Source of the DNA: Paramacrobiotus metropolitanus
Taxonomy: Eukaryota > Tardigrada > Eutardigrada > Parachela > Macrobiotidae
Assembly (NCBI RefSeq): GCF_019649055.1
Contig: NW_026570403.1
Span: 1-64,000 of the forward strand
Direction: 5' to 3'
DNA: 64,000 nucleotides
The notes beneath the pieces were generated by a model. It saw only the letters and a list, made by a program, of their open reading frames with translations. It was not told where the DNA came from and did no database searches. Positions 19,372 through 30,271 of this stretch are shown here, in pieces. The translations under genes were made by a program, and so were the position numbers. Numbering within the stretch: the stretch's first letter is position 1; every line of letters begins with the position of its first letter.

Positions 19372-20239
19372 ATAACAACGGAACAGATTGGATGGAAGTC
19401 GACTGGACACTTCCATCGCCGAAACTCATAAATTCCGACCGGACCTTCGAGCCAGTTCGACCCGGATTACTACAAACCAGGCTCGTGGTAGCAGATTGAA
19501 CGGTTGTAACCGACCACTTTTGAACGGAACTGCTGTACATGACGACCACACAGGCCGCATGACTTACTTACAGCTTTCTCCGACCTGGACTTTAGCAATT
19601 CGGAACATAGCCGAATTCCCTTAGCCGCCGGTCGACTTACCGGTAGGCCGACCTTGGTCAAACCGACCTCGGTTCTATTCCCCATTCAGAGAGGATGCCT
19701 CGGCATTTGCAACCGCAACAGTGCCTCTCTATCCCGAACGGACGGATACGAGTCGGAAGTAAGTGTTTAACCGTGCTTATCCGACCTCGGTGAATTTAAC
19801 CGGTTACGACGGGTAACCCGGGAACCGATGCCCCGGACCCAACTTACCGGATGAAAGTGGACAGGAGACCCCGTGGAGACTCAACTGCCCCGTGGACGTC
19901 ATCCTAGTCGGAATAGGACCCCCGGACAGATTTTTGCATTTTTTTAGTATTTCTCCTAACAAACGGAATTGTATTTTTCTAGTTCGATCTCTTTAACAGA
20001 TCTGTTTTTGTAACCCCTTTTGCTCACTGGAATTGTGATTAAACTTTATTTCATATTTTCTTTCGCGCTGTATACAACTTTCATTACACTTTTCTTTCAC
20101 ATTGTTCTCCGTTGCCAACAGAAGCAAGAAGCCAGCCAACAGAAGCAACACCGGTCCAACGAAACGCCCGAGCGGCTTCCGGATTTTTCGGCCGTGAGTG
20201 GCTTCCACTCATGGGTTCGGAAGTGAAGAAGGGACGGTC

Positions 20240-20809
20240 GACCAGACACCGGACTCCCACTGCCAGAGGACGCGTACCAGCGACCCCACATTGGGTCCGA
20301 CTGGAGAGTTGTGCGGTACTGGTGCGGTACCGAGTCGGAGCATCCTTCGCAGGAGCTCGGATTCCCGCCCAGAGGCATGTCAGAGGCACATGACTGCGCC
20401 TGGTGCATACGGCCCACCACGGACGTACTTGCACCCATGCTTGCCATATCGCCTCTCTCGCTGTACGTACGTGTGCTGCTGCACTGCACTCATATCCGCT
20501 GAAGCGGATATATGCGGCGCACACACTGAGCATACTTGCTCTCTTGTCCCTCTCTCGCTGTATGACTCAGCGTACGCTCGCGTTGGATTGAGTCCAGTCT
20601 GCGCATCATCACACAGCTGATGGCACACAGCACGTGCTTGCCGCCAGTTGCTTCTTTCACGCCTTGACGAACGCTCAAGAGCCTTTCTAGCATTCACTTG
20701 CTTGTTTAGCCATCAGTGCTTTGTCTTGCTTTCCCTGCCATTACGCAGCATTGTTCCCTTTATTTGTCAATAAAGCACACTCGTGATCTCCTCGCGCTTG
20801 CCTGTTACA
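20240..20809 (+). repeat. Candidate 3' LTR or terminal region of the giant element
   Basis: A purine run (about 20,219-20,235, AAGTGAAGAAGGGA) could be the polypurine tract. AATAAA is at 20769-20774, followed by a T/G-rich stretch and TGTTACA ending at 20809. Two similar CTCTCTCGCTGTA segments flank a tight hairpin at 20492-20511 (ATATCCGCT / AGCGGATAT). No matching 5' LTR is in the window, and no clean TG start follows the purine run, so the left limit is a guess. Confidence 0.3.
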
Positions 20810-21296
20810 GCCTAATGTAGCAAAACGGTTGCCGTTTTCCAAGTTGCGTTTCCGTTATTAAGCTTATTAATTTGCCGTTAAGGACAATCAAGCGGAAATT
20901 CTCTTAGAAACTGGTTTGTTTCTCCGGACGACTGTCGGAGCTACGCCTGTTATTCACTGCCTTACAAAAAATTAAATTCTGAGGCATTTTCGGTTTCGTA
21001 ATGTTTGCTTCTGCTTAAACTACGATAATATTTCTTGATACAGCATTCACGTATTTCGATTTTTCTATTAGTCCGATAAATAACTAAACACAAACAGCAA
21101 ATTCACCAAAAGCACTAAGACACACTCAATCGACAGAAATCTCCTACGCCACTGGAAGTTTTGCGTTGGACCCGTTTCTGAAATATCGTCGCACCATCTG
21201 AATTTTTAACAATCAAGTGTCGTCCGTATTGTCGACTGCCGTTTTCTAATGCCTGCTTTTCACCGGAGGACAAGTTTTCCGGAAACGTAAGACATA
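20810..21296. other. AT-rich DNA between the retroelement and gene A
   Basis: Composition changes sharply here to the AT-richer background of the rest of the window. It would contain the 3' flank of gene A, which is on the minus strand. I see no gene in it. Confidence 0.5.
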
Positions 21297-24086
21297 TTAT
21301 TTAACGGTGCTTATTTGGTTGATAACCGTGATGCGGGATCCGTTGATCTCGGCCACCGTCCACAGAGTTCCATTTGTAATCGGCACGAAATATTGTGCCC
21401 ACAATGTATCACCACGGTAGATCTGCACCATGGCCTGCGAGTTAGCCAGATTCCACTCTGGCCATTTGGAAGCCGGGTTTGGCTTCATCGCATCCGCTTC
21501 ATAGACTTCTATGCGGTAAACACCCGGCAGCTGTTTCCGAATAAGGACGCTGCCGAATACCGTGTCCATATAGTCGTAGACCATCAGTTTGTCCGCGCTA
21601 ACAGTTGAATTCACTCCCACTTCCGCACCTTGGTCACTGCTGTCCCGCAGCCGACCGGTAATCCGCAGTTTAACATCGTACGTTGCCAGTCCTTGGGTCA
21701 TGTACGAACTACAGGAATAAATAAATAAATATTCATACATAAAATTACCCTGTCGCAGTTTATTGACGTAGCTCATACCTGGCCAGTCCGTTTGCTCGAA
21801 GGATGATTCTAATGCCTCCCTTTGAGAACTCTGGTGTCATCCCCCAGTCACGAAGACTATCGCGTCCAGGTACTATTGTCACAGTAAACGGCGGCGCGGT
21901 GAACGCAGATAAGCTCTCAGGTGCCTTCACTGTGGCTGTGTAATGTCCTCCCGGGAGTGCCACTGACCACGTGCTGTTAATTGTAGTGGTTGTGTTGGCC
22001 ACAATAGGGCCCGTGTAGTTGTTCACTCCCGCTCGCAGTTGAATTTTGATTCCTGAAACCGAAATATTACCGATATTGCTAATTAAACGTATGATGCCTC
22101 CTGTTTTGCCGGTTCCTTTAAATTGGTCCGGAATAAACAGTAGTGGTTCCATGAAAATCTCGCCGTCTAAGCTGAGCAAGTGGCTGAAGTTGCGTAGTAT
22201 GATTGGAGTGTATGATGATCCTGAGTATCCAGAGGTTTCGAAAAGGATGCTGTAGCCCGTGGTTCGTGGGAGACTCAACGTAAATTCACCTGATTTATAG
22301 GTGGTTGTTACGCTCGATTGATTGAAAGGTTGGTCGTTGGCGTCGCGAAGGGTCACCGTGATGCGCGAATTCGAGAATGCCCACAGATTGTCAGCTCGAC
22401 GACATTGCCAGTGGACGATGGCCGTTTCGTTCGCAGAGCGACCGATCGCGTCATCTGTATAACATCACTCGTTTTAATGATCACCTCTCCAAAAGCAGCG
22501 AAGAACGATTACTCTGTATTTAACTCGCATGATCATATAATCCTGCACCTAATAAATATTTGGTAATATTATTAAATTTAGTAATCTGGAAAAATGGATT
22601 TTGTCCGAAAATCTAAAACTGGTACCGCGGAAAACCCAAATAGCTATAAAACGATGCGCGATTGTAAATCTATGATGGTATCTTCGCCTACCGAATGTAG
22701 AGGATTTGTTTGCAAAAACCGGTGGCGTTTCAGTACCAGACAATCTTTTTCCGGTATTCGATGCAGACGGAGTTGCAGTGTCAGACACGCTTTTACCGAG
22801 ATTCGCGGTGACCGTATATTGGTAGCTGCTGTTCACGAAGTCGATAGACCCAATGCAAAAGGGCAGGTTCATGTTGAGTAGGTCTAAGCTGATGACATAC
22901 ACTGGAAACGGTTTAGGAAGTATCCGATCTCCGTTCCAGTAAATTCCGCTGCTAGCAGATTTAAATTCATCCAAAGCTTCTGTTAGATTCTGCGAATCTC
23001 TGGATCTTATGGAGTCATTTCGGTTGTTGGCAGCACTGCTTTCCTCTAAAGTCTTCTTCAGCCATGCCTTTCCATTGCCTAAAACACTTTCCAGACGTCG
23101 TGCCTTTCGATCCGGTCTTTCGCTCTCGTCCCAATACAACGCCTCCCACATGGCATTATCGAGTTCTGCAGTCGTTGTTGAGTAATGAGGAAACCGGAAA
23201 TAGGTTCGATTTATTACTTTTTCTACATCGTCAGCAACCACGATCGCATTCCTCCCGAGGGTGTGCTGAATAGCGTCCCCGACAAATACTCGAACAAAAT
23301 TCCTAAAATCATCGGGGCGCATTACAGTGTAGTTCCGGACGGCGGATTGCACCATAACGCTGTTGGTTATAGCGCTGAAAGGACCTTTCCTGTCAAAACA
23401 TAGTTCCGATGGAAATGGCTCCTGGATAGCGAACGTCACGAACAAATGTGAGGCAAAACTAGCGCTGTCCGTTTGAATCGCCATCTTGGTATCGTTACAA
23501 GCAGCCGGTGTAGGACAGCGGATGCATAACGAGACTGCTGGTGGCATGCCGGCGATCGGCTGCCATGAACTGTTCTTTATGCCCCGTGTGAAACCGTTCG
23601 GAGAGTATTCCGCCTGAGCAAATTTGAAGGGAAGCGGAAAAATCGCGGTTTGTGGATCCTGAGTGCTCCTGACAAAGTTCTGAATAGCTGCTAAGTATGG
23701 CTTATCCCAGAGTTTTACTTCTACAAAGAGGCAGTTGGCGCCGTTTTCTGTGTTGAGCATGATTTCCGTGGCATCTGGGAGTAGAGTGACGGCCGGTGCG
23801 TAATACAGCACTGTTTGCAATGTCGGTGAAGTTACATTGAAAATCTGTATCTGGAAGCTGCCATAGGGAATGGAGAAACTCGGTGCAGTCAGGTTGAGGA
23901 GTCGGCCTGCAACCACAATGCGTGAGAATTTCTTTGAACTTTTCAAGACATCGTTATGCGGTCAATTTATATTTTATGCTATACTCGTAACAAAGTGTGT
24001 ACAACGTACAGATACATTTACGTACCACAAGAAGCCATGCCAAAGGAAAGGCAAATCAGCAGCATCAGGTATCTGAATTTATGCAT
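21297..24086 (-). CDS. Gene A: secreted two-domain protein, long form
   Basis: The model has exons 24086-24026, 23906-22692, 22454-21779 and 21708-21297 on the minus strand, all with GT..AG introns. They sum to 2,364 nt, giving 787 residues with no internal stop. Exon 1 encodes a signal peptide (MHKFRYLMLLICLSFGMASC). Exon 2 encodes the N-terminal domain, with Cys at about residue 79, LCIRCPTPAAC near 148-157 and DSASFASHLFV near 167-177. It then carries an extra region of about 210 residues (PDRKARRLESVLGNGKAWL) absent from genes B, F and G. Exons 3 and 4 encode the shared C-terminal region (HWQCRRADN ... GSVLIRKQLPGVYRIEVYE). A 70-bp intron splits that region only in this copy. The C-terminal part resembles carboxypeptidase-regulatory-like beta-sandwiches in pattern, which is an inference. 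The function is unknown and the protein is probably extracellular. Confidence 0.75.
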
Positions 24087-26551
24087 TATTAGTATATGAA
24101 TTAAGCGAGTAAAAGTAGCAAACAGTAACAAAAAAGCTTATCTGTATTGACAACGTGGATCAGTGCTATAGCCGTCAAGTCAAAGTCACTATCGGTCTGC
24201 TAAGCTTTATACCGGAACAATCCAGGCCCTTGAGTTTTGAACAGTCACACGTATAATATTAGGCCAGACATTGCTTAATTGTTAGCTATTTTTGCCTCAA
24301 GCTTATGTCGCGCGGTAGCTGTTTTACGGATTCAGGATTTTACGCAACATTCAACACTGCGCTAGTTTGCCGATGGCTAGCAGTCACATAAAACTTTAGT
24401 GATAAGCGTTCCCGTACACAGTTTTCTGTTTATTGTAAAGGTAGGCAGCTAACCCAATATATGCTGGGATCAAAATCTAGCGTGGGTCAAAATCTAGCCC
24501 AATTGCAACCTGAATTTTAAAAGCAGTCATACAAATTCCGGTACATGAAATTACAGCAAAAGCCGCTATACTGCGTTACGCTGGCAGAGGTCGAACGGTT
24601 TTTCGGGATGGGCTTTACAAGCCGGTCTGGACAATTAGCACGAAAGAAAGCAGCGAAAAATATAAATTCACGGGTTACTCCAAACTACATAGTACGTAGT
24701 ACGACACGCCGCACAACATTTTTAACAGGTTACATGCATTTGGTATAGCTGGTGCATGCTAAATATTCAAGAACATTAGTACGGTATTAACGAACAACAA
24801 TAACCGTAATCGCCTAGAGTAGTGGTTGGTGGTTAGACCTTACACGACAGTCGGTCCAAGGCGATCTAGCTGCGGAGCACAGTTTTCCATTGCGACAACT
24901 GTAGTATATTGACCATCATTCAAAGCGCTAACCGTACGCTCGGTCTGCACTAGCTGTACCTTTACGTGTTGAATGTCCGGAGAGTCTTGTAGCACGGACA
25001 GCTTCACTCGTTTCTGGATGCAAGAACGGTCAGCAGTGTCCTTTATAAAATGCGACTGACCGTAAGGAAGGCAGTAATTCTTCTCCCAGGCCATAGGCGT
25101 ATACTCATAATGATTTGTCTGTCAGACCGACTCAGACGCATCAAAGTACGGGCATCATCTCACACAGAAATCAAATTTGGTAGTATTCGTACTAACCAGG
25201 GTAAGGACTGTTGACCAGGTAAAAACACACGTTATTGGAAGCTACGACCAGCAGCTCATCGCCAAATACATTGTGAGATCACTGCAATATTATGTGTAAT
25301 GTGATTACTAATTTGCAAATTCAAGTAAAACTGTAAAGAAAACATGCAACTGCAGTGAAATAGTTTGTATGCTAGTATCGGGAAGAAAACGCTAATTTAT
25401 GCGCGCACTATCTAGTTTCTGAGATTTGGCTAAGCAGAACGTACGATAATCTATAACATGACTCGCTCCGTCTCGCGCTTTAGTGCCACTACTTCAAGTC
25501 TGTGGTCGCCAGTTTTTAACAAGCCGGTCCGTCGATGTCAAATGTTATTACGCTACTTCCGCGATTTGCTGAAGAGTTACTGTATCGACCTGCGTAAATT
25601 TGACCAGGGTGTGTTTTATTTATTGGAGAAGAGTACCAGCACCGTGCGTGCTGCTTTACTCCGGTTATGTTTGTTTGCGCATTTTTCCCAGGACTTTTCG
25701 AATCTGTAGCGCATTTACTGCTTCCTGTCGTCAACATGCGCTGGTTGCAGAATGCCTGCAGATCCAGTTGACCGTGAGCGATCTTAGTAGTGTTTACAGT
25801 GTTACAAATAAATGTCGATACTTCCGGGTTGTTCCAGCGTAGCGCTTGACTGCGGCGCGCCGCAACCCTTCGAGGCATTTTCCTGCACTAACGATAATAT
25901 ACTATTCTAACCTAATCAATTTTTCGGAGCTGAATTCCGCTTACGTGTTTCCAGCGCGAATAAAAAATCTATCGGTCGCACGATTTCAAGGACTGTCTAG
26001 ACAAATGCGAGTAAAACGCGGAAAATGGTGCCTGCACTGCCACTCAAACGATGACGAGCCAGCTGTTGTTATGCAACACACAGCTACCTCGTAACAAAAT
26101 CACGCAGCAGTCTGCAGACTTCGGCAATCGGTAAGGTTCTACTGTATTCGAGTAGATACCGGTACTTAGTCATGATATTGCAAGTACTGACACATACAGT
26201 ATTACGGCGGTGGTACACTAAGATAATTAATTTCATAAACGGCTGTCATTGTTCATTGACAAGACTAATTTATTGAGCGACGGTAAAAGCGCGCATTGCT
26301 GCGCAAAATACTAAAAATACCTAATTAATTACACAGCTGCGTCAGGCTTGAGGCAGAATCAGCTAATCTACTAGCGACAGTCATATAAATAACAAATGCG
26401 AGAGATAATGGTCTGGTGACTGGATCGATCTGATAGACGCTGAAGTTGTAACGCTAATACACTGATAATTCGTGGTATTTTTTTCCCCTTTTTTGGTAAT
26501 CTTCTCGCTCATAACACTATTAATTTAATACTGTATTCGTATCATATGTTA
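24087..26551. promoter_or_regulatory. Divergent intergenic region between genes A and B
   Basis: The region holds the upstream regions of both genes. The gene A side (24,140-24,420) is alignable by eye with the upstream DNA of D and E, including a degenerate palindrome near 24,145. The gene B side (25,640-26,551) matches the upstream modules of F and G, with shared words such as AAATGTCGA.ACTTCCGG and CAGTCTGCAGACT, and a degenerate palindrome near 26,445. A minus-strand ORF of 84 codons at 24,840-25,094 may be a gene fragment; I do not recognise it. Confidence 0.5.
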
Positions 26552-29287
26552 ATGATGCACAAAGTCGGATACCGTCTGCTGCTGTTTTGCCTTTGCTTTG
26601 GCACGGCTTATTGTGGTACGTGAATGTTGTAAAATTGGCGTATACATTTTAAAATGCATCTTGCAAGTATGGGCGGCTGGTAAATTTTCATCAGAACCAT
26701 ATCGGGAAACTTAAAATACGACTTACGAGTACTGACAGGCGCGGGTTTGTCTAATAACTCTCATTATGGTGGCAAACTGTATGCAGCTGTGTAGATTTTT
26801 ATCGGTTTTGGCTTATTCTGTATTCTAGAGGTAATTTTGTAGTGCCAATTGCTGGCATATTTGTAGCATCAGTTGGTGACATACGCAGATATGACATACC
26901 AGTCTAGATTGTCTGAATGAGCTTTAACCCAAACTTTTAGTGGCAAAGCCGATGTTCACATGGAACAACCGCTTATTTTTAGAGCTAACTACAGATAAGA
27001 AACCGGTTTTCGCCCAGCTTAATTTGTACGTATTAACATGCCTGTGTACGGTATGAGCACGAATTCACCTGGTTGCGCTTGAAGCGACATTAATATGTGG
27101 CGGGAATCAAGTATTTACCTTAAATGTTAATAATCATACAAATTATCATACAAATTTTTTCGAAAGTTCGACTTATGTAAGTTGCAGCTGCTCCAGTTTC
27201 GCTGAACCTGACCGCGCCGAGCTTCTCCGTTCCCTACGGCAACTTCCGAACTCCCATCTTCTTTGACCCTGCCCCGGCGCCCACGCGCCCTGTACTGTAT
27301 TACCCACCGGCCGCCACTTTCCTCCCGGATGCGACAGAAATCATTCTCGACAAGGAAAGCGGGACCAACTGCGTCTTTGTCACAATAAAATTGTGGGATG
27401 AGGATTATCTGTCGGCTGCTGAAGACTTCGTCCAGAAATGCTGGACAGATAAAGAGACCACCATTTCGCTGATCCCCTTCACATGGATCTCGGTGGAATA
27501 CTCGCTGAACAACGCAACCAGAAAAGCTGATAACAGTTCGTGGCAGCCGATGAGCGCACCCATGCCGCCAACGGTAGCGCTGTGCGTCCCTTGCTCCGCC
27601 CCGGCGGCATGCAACGAAACCAGGACTGCGATTCAAAGCGACAGCGCCCGTTTCGCGTCACATTTATCCGTGTCATTCGCCACTCAGACGCCAGGTGACA
27701 GCAGCGTCCAGACACATTATACGGTCACGGCGAATACCGGGAAAAATGTATCGGACACTGTAGCGCCACTGGACTGCGCCAACACAGCCTTTAAACCAGG
27801 TAAGCGAAATCATGGCTCATGCATGGTATCCGTGTACCGGCACTTCGGCTTGTCGTGAGAAAACGTTGATCTTTCTACCAAATTTTGAAGTTTCTAATAT
27901 TATCAATTACAGAATTACAGCTTAGGGCTAAAAAGACGCATAATTCCACCCACAGCATTCCGAACGCATGCAGCCGCCGCTGTACGACTTAGCTAAAATA
28001 TCCGGTTGTCGTACAAGTGCACATGCTTACGGGTATCTGGGTATGGAGTTATGCGTCTTTTTAGTGCTAAGCTGTAGTTGTCAGTTATTTATAGGTTGTC
28101 AAACTATGTTATTTTTATTAGCTTTTGCGTTGCTCCTTATACGAAACGTCGTTTGTTGTTGTACAGATGTCCCGTTGGAGCGTCTCCTACCCGAAATGGT
28201 CACCGTCCATTGGCAGAGTCGCCGAGCAAACAATCTGTGGGCCTTTTCCGATTCAGTTATCAGGGTTACACTTCTCGGCGCCGACAACCAACCATTTAAC
28301 AAGACGAACGTGACAACTAGCCATCTCACGGGTGAATTCACGCTGACCCTCCCACGCACCGCAAACTACAGCATCCTTTTCGAAACCTCTGGATTCTCTG
28401 GCATATCATATGCTCCAATCATTCTGCGCAACTTTACCCACCTGTTTAACTTAAGCAGCGAAATTTTCATGGAACCGCTCCTCTTTATTGACAGGAATTT
28501 TACGGGAAGCGGAAAAGCCGGAGGAGCCATTCGCCTGGTTAATACTAGTGGTGCTTACTCTGCTTCCGGAATTGAAGTTCAGCTGCGCGCTGGGTTGAAC
28601 AACTTTACGGGTCCTGTGGCGGCTACCACAACAAGTAAAAATGGAACGTGGTCCGTGACGCTTCCGGCAGGACTCTACACAGCTACAGTAACGGACCCTA
28701 ACGGCAATTTCACGGCACCACCGTTTACCGTGGTACCGGGAAGCGAAAGCCTTCGCGACTGGGCGATGACACCACAGTTTGCTAAAGGAGACATTAGAAT
28801 CGTCTTGCGAGGAACCGGATTTGCGGTTAGCGGCAACTTCGGTCCGTACGATCTTAAGTTATCGGTTTCCGGGCCACTGCAGAATAACACTAGCCAGCGT
28901 GCAGAGGTGCGCGGGAATGCCACTGCCAGCGCGGACAATTTGATGGTCTACGACTATGTGGACCGGATATTTGGAAGCGTACTGATCCGGAAACAGCTGC
29001 CCGGTGTTTACCGCATCCAGGTCTATGAAGCCGATGCGATACTGCCGAAACCGACGACCCGCTTCCCGGAATGGAATCTGGCCAACTCGCAGTCCATGGT
29101 GGAGGTGTACCGGGGTGACCTGTTATGGGCGCAGTATTTCGTGCCGATTAAAAGCGGGAATACGTGGACTGTGGCCGAAATTAACGGTACGCAAATCAAT
29201 GCCGTCAACGACATGCAGACCGTCCCCCATGAGCCTACTAAAGCGTTGCAGGCAGGTCCCCCGCCAGCTGTTCTGGAGTTTCGTTAA
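26552..29287 (+). CDS. Gene B: secreted two-domain protein, short form
   Basis: Exons are 26552-26615, 27188-27799 and 28167-29287, sum 1,797 nt, 598 residues. Two ATGs in tandem (26552 and 26555) are possible starts. Exon 1 encodes the signal peptide (MMHKVGYRLLLFCLCFGTAY). Exon 2 is the N-terminal domain, with LCVPCSAPAACNET and DSARFASHLSVSFA, but lacks the ~210-residue insert of A and C. Exon 3 is the C-terminal region (MVTVHWQSRRANN ... GSVLIRKQLPGVYRIQVYE ... WTVAEINGTQI). Both introns are phase 1. An AATAAA at 29489-29494 could end the mRNA. N-glycosylation sequons are frequent. It is divergent from gene A across a 2.5-kb spacer, so the two may share control. Confidence 0.8.
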
Positions 29288-30271
29288 CGTCAACGGATCT
29301 TACTGCTATCAACGAAAGGAACACCGTTAGAAAGTTCTGCGGCCATCGGAGAAAACCCGTGCTTCCGATGAAAAAGATGCATTACAACGTGTAATCATAC
29401 TGCACATTGCATAACAATCCATAATCAAGCAGCGTCACAGAGCCAGATTTTTATATTATGAAAAACGTCTAGCTGTTTGTCATCTCAAAATAAACACCCA
29501 CCGAACAAATTTTCTCGCTGTGGATACTCATTCAACAGAGCACTAAAAGCTGTGCTAAAATTAAGAACATTTGAAATGCCACGACGTCTCTTAGCGGTTG
29601 TTGCTGCAATCGCGCTTTACCTCAGGAACCGGCTGCTGCACGCACAAACGCTTTTTTCGCCAATGCATATAGGATTAATCATTTGGCTAGAGAATGGTTT
29701 TCATTTATGTACCTTTACCGGTATACCAAAAATTGCTTTGAAGCGGGCGAAAGGGAAGGTTTATTAAGCGCAAGTGCACGAACTGGTATTCAGGATTTAA
29801 TCGTGCACCGAGCCATATTCCTTGATAAGCGTAGCCGCAATGCTTTTAATAGCTACCCAGTAGCTACGTATTAAACTATTGTTACTTCGCCTAATTTCAT
29901 TAGTAGGTTAACAAACCGCTGCGCCTGCACGGACATCATGTAATTTTACTGGAAATAATTTCTATTTTCCTATTATTATTCTGTATCTACGAGTTTAGTT
30001 TCTATTTTATTGATTGATTTGCATGTCTAACATGTTGTCGACCGGTTAAAAGTTCCATTTCAGACGAAAGTCTTATAAGTACAAATCGTACAAACTGTGT
30101 TACTTTCGAATTACGCAGCGTAAAATGTAACAAAATGACGCATCCAAAGGATAATTATTGAGAAACCGTGTTTCGAGAGGTAGGCAGTTTATTGAAATAA
30201 TTTGTTTCGTTACCGCATCCGTGCATTTCTACTTAGTGCTTTGCAAAATTTGTGTACCATTGGAGACAGAG
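29288..30271. other. Convergent spacer between gene B and the kinase gene
   Basis: It contains the gene B 3' UTR with a poly(A) signal at 29489, then AT-rich sequence. A plus-strand ORF of about 96 codons at 29,477-29,767 shows nothing recognisable. Confidence 0.5.

Larger units (their letters stand above)
17114..20239 (+). other. Long non-coding 3' region of the retroelement, rich in small hairpins
   Basis: There is no long ORF; the largest open stretch (about 17,582-17,854) is 90 codons and has no recognisable content. Up to about 19,900 the sequence keeps the CCGACC/GGTCGG word bias of the ORFs, often as inverted pairs a few bases apart. After 19,920 it turns T-rich (ttttttagtatttctcc) and loses the bias until a last CAACAGAA hairpin at 20112-20127. 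Mini-stems here include a tight group at 17807-17918 and a 7-bp stem at 19351-19371. It may act as a structured 3' UTR for packaging or export, but this is not shown. Confidence 0.5.
1..20809 (+). mobile_element. Giant Ty3/gypsy-type LTR retroelement, left-truncated by the window
   Basis: The span is defined by a Ty3-type pol followed by three large ORFs in the same orientation and a long non-coding 3' part, all sharing one unusual composition (dense CCGAC/GTCGG words) that fades near 19.9 kb. A poly(A) signal lies at 20769-20774, and a TGTTACA that could end an LTR at 20803-20809. Gag, the primer-binding site and the 5' LTR would lie left of the window. At over 20 kb even when truncated, it is far longer than ordinary Ty3/gypsy elements (about 5 to 8 kb). 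Elements of this size (Ogre in plants, Burro in planarians) are known, but I see no evidence of direct relationship. The right boundary is inferred; I cannot pair it with a 5' LTR. Confidence 0.75.

Noticed and set aside
20084-20697. Overlapping ORFs of 90 to 150 codons on both strands
   Set aside because: They lie in the candidate LTR, have no recognisable content, and mirror each other.
1-20809. Idea that this part is bacterial or viral contamination joined to animal DNA
   Set aside because: The Ty3-type pol and poly(A) signal fit a eukaryotic retroelement, and composition shifts are common at such borders. The join at about 20.8 kb should still be confirmed by reads.
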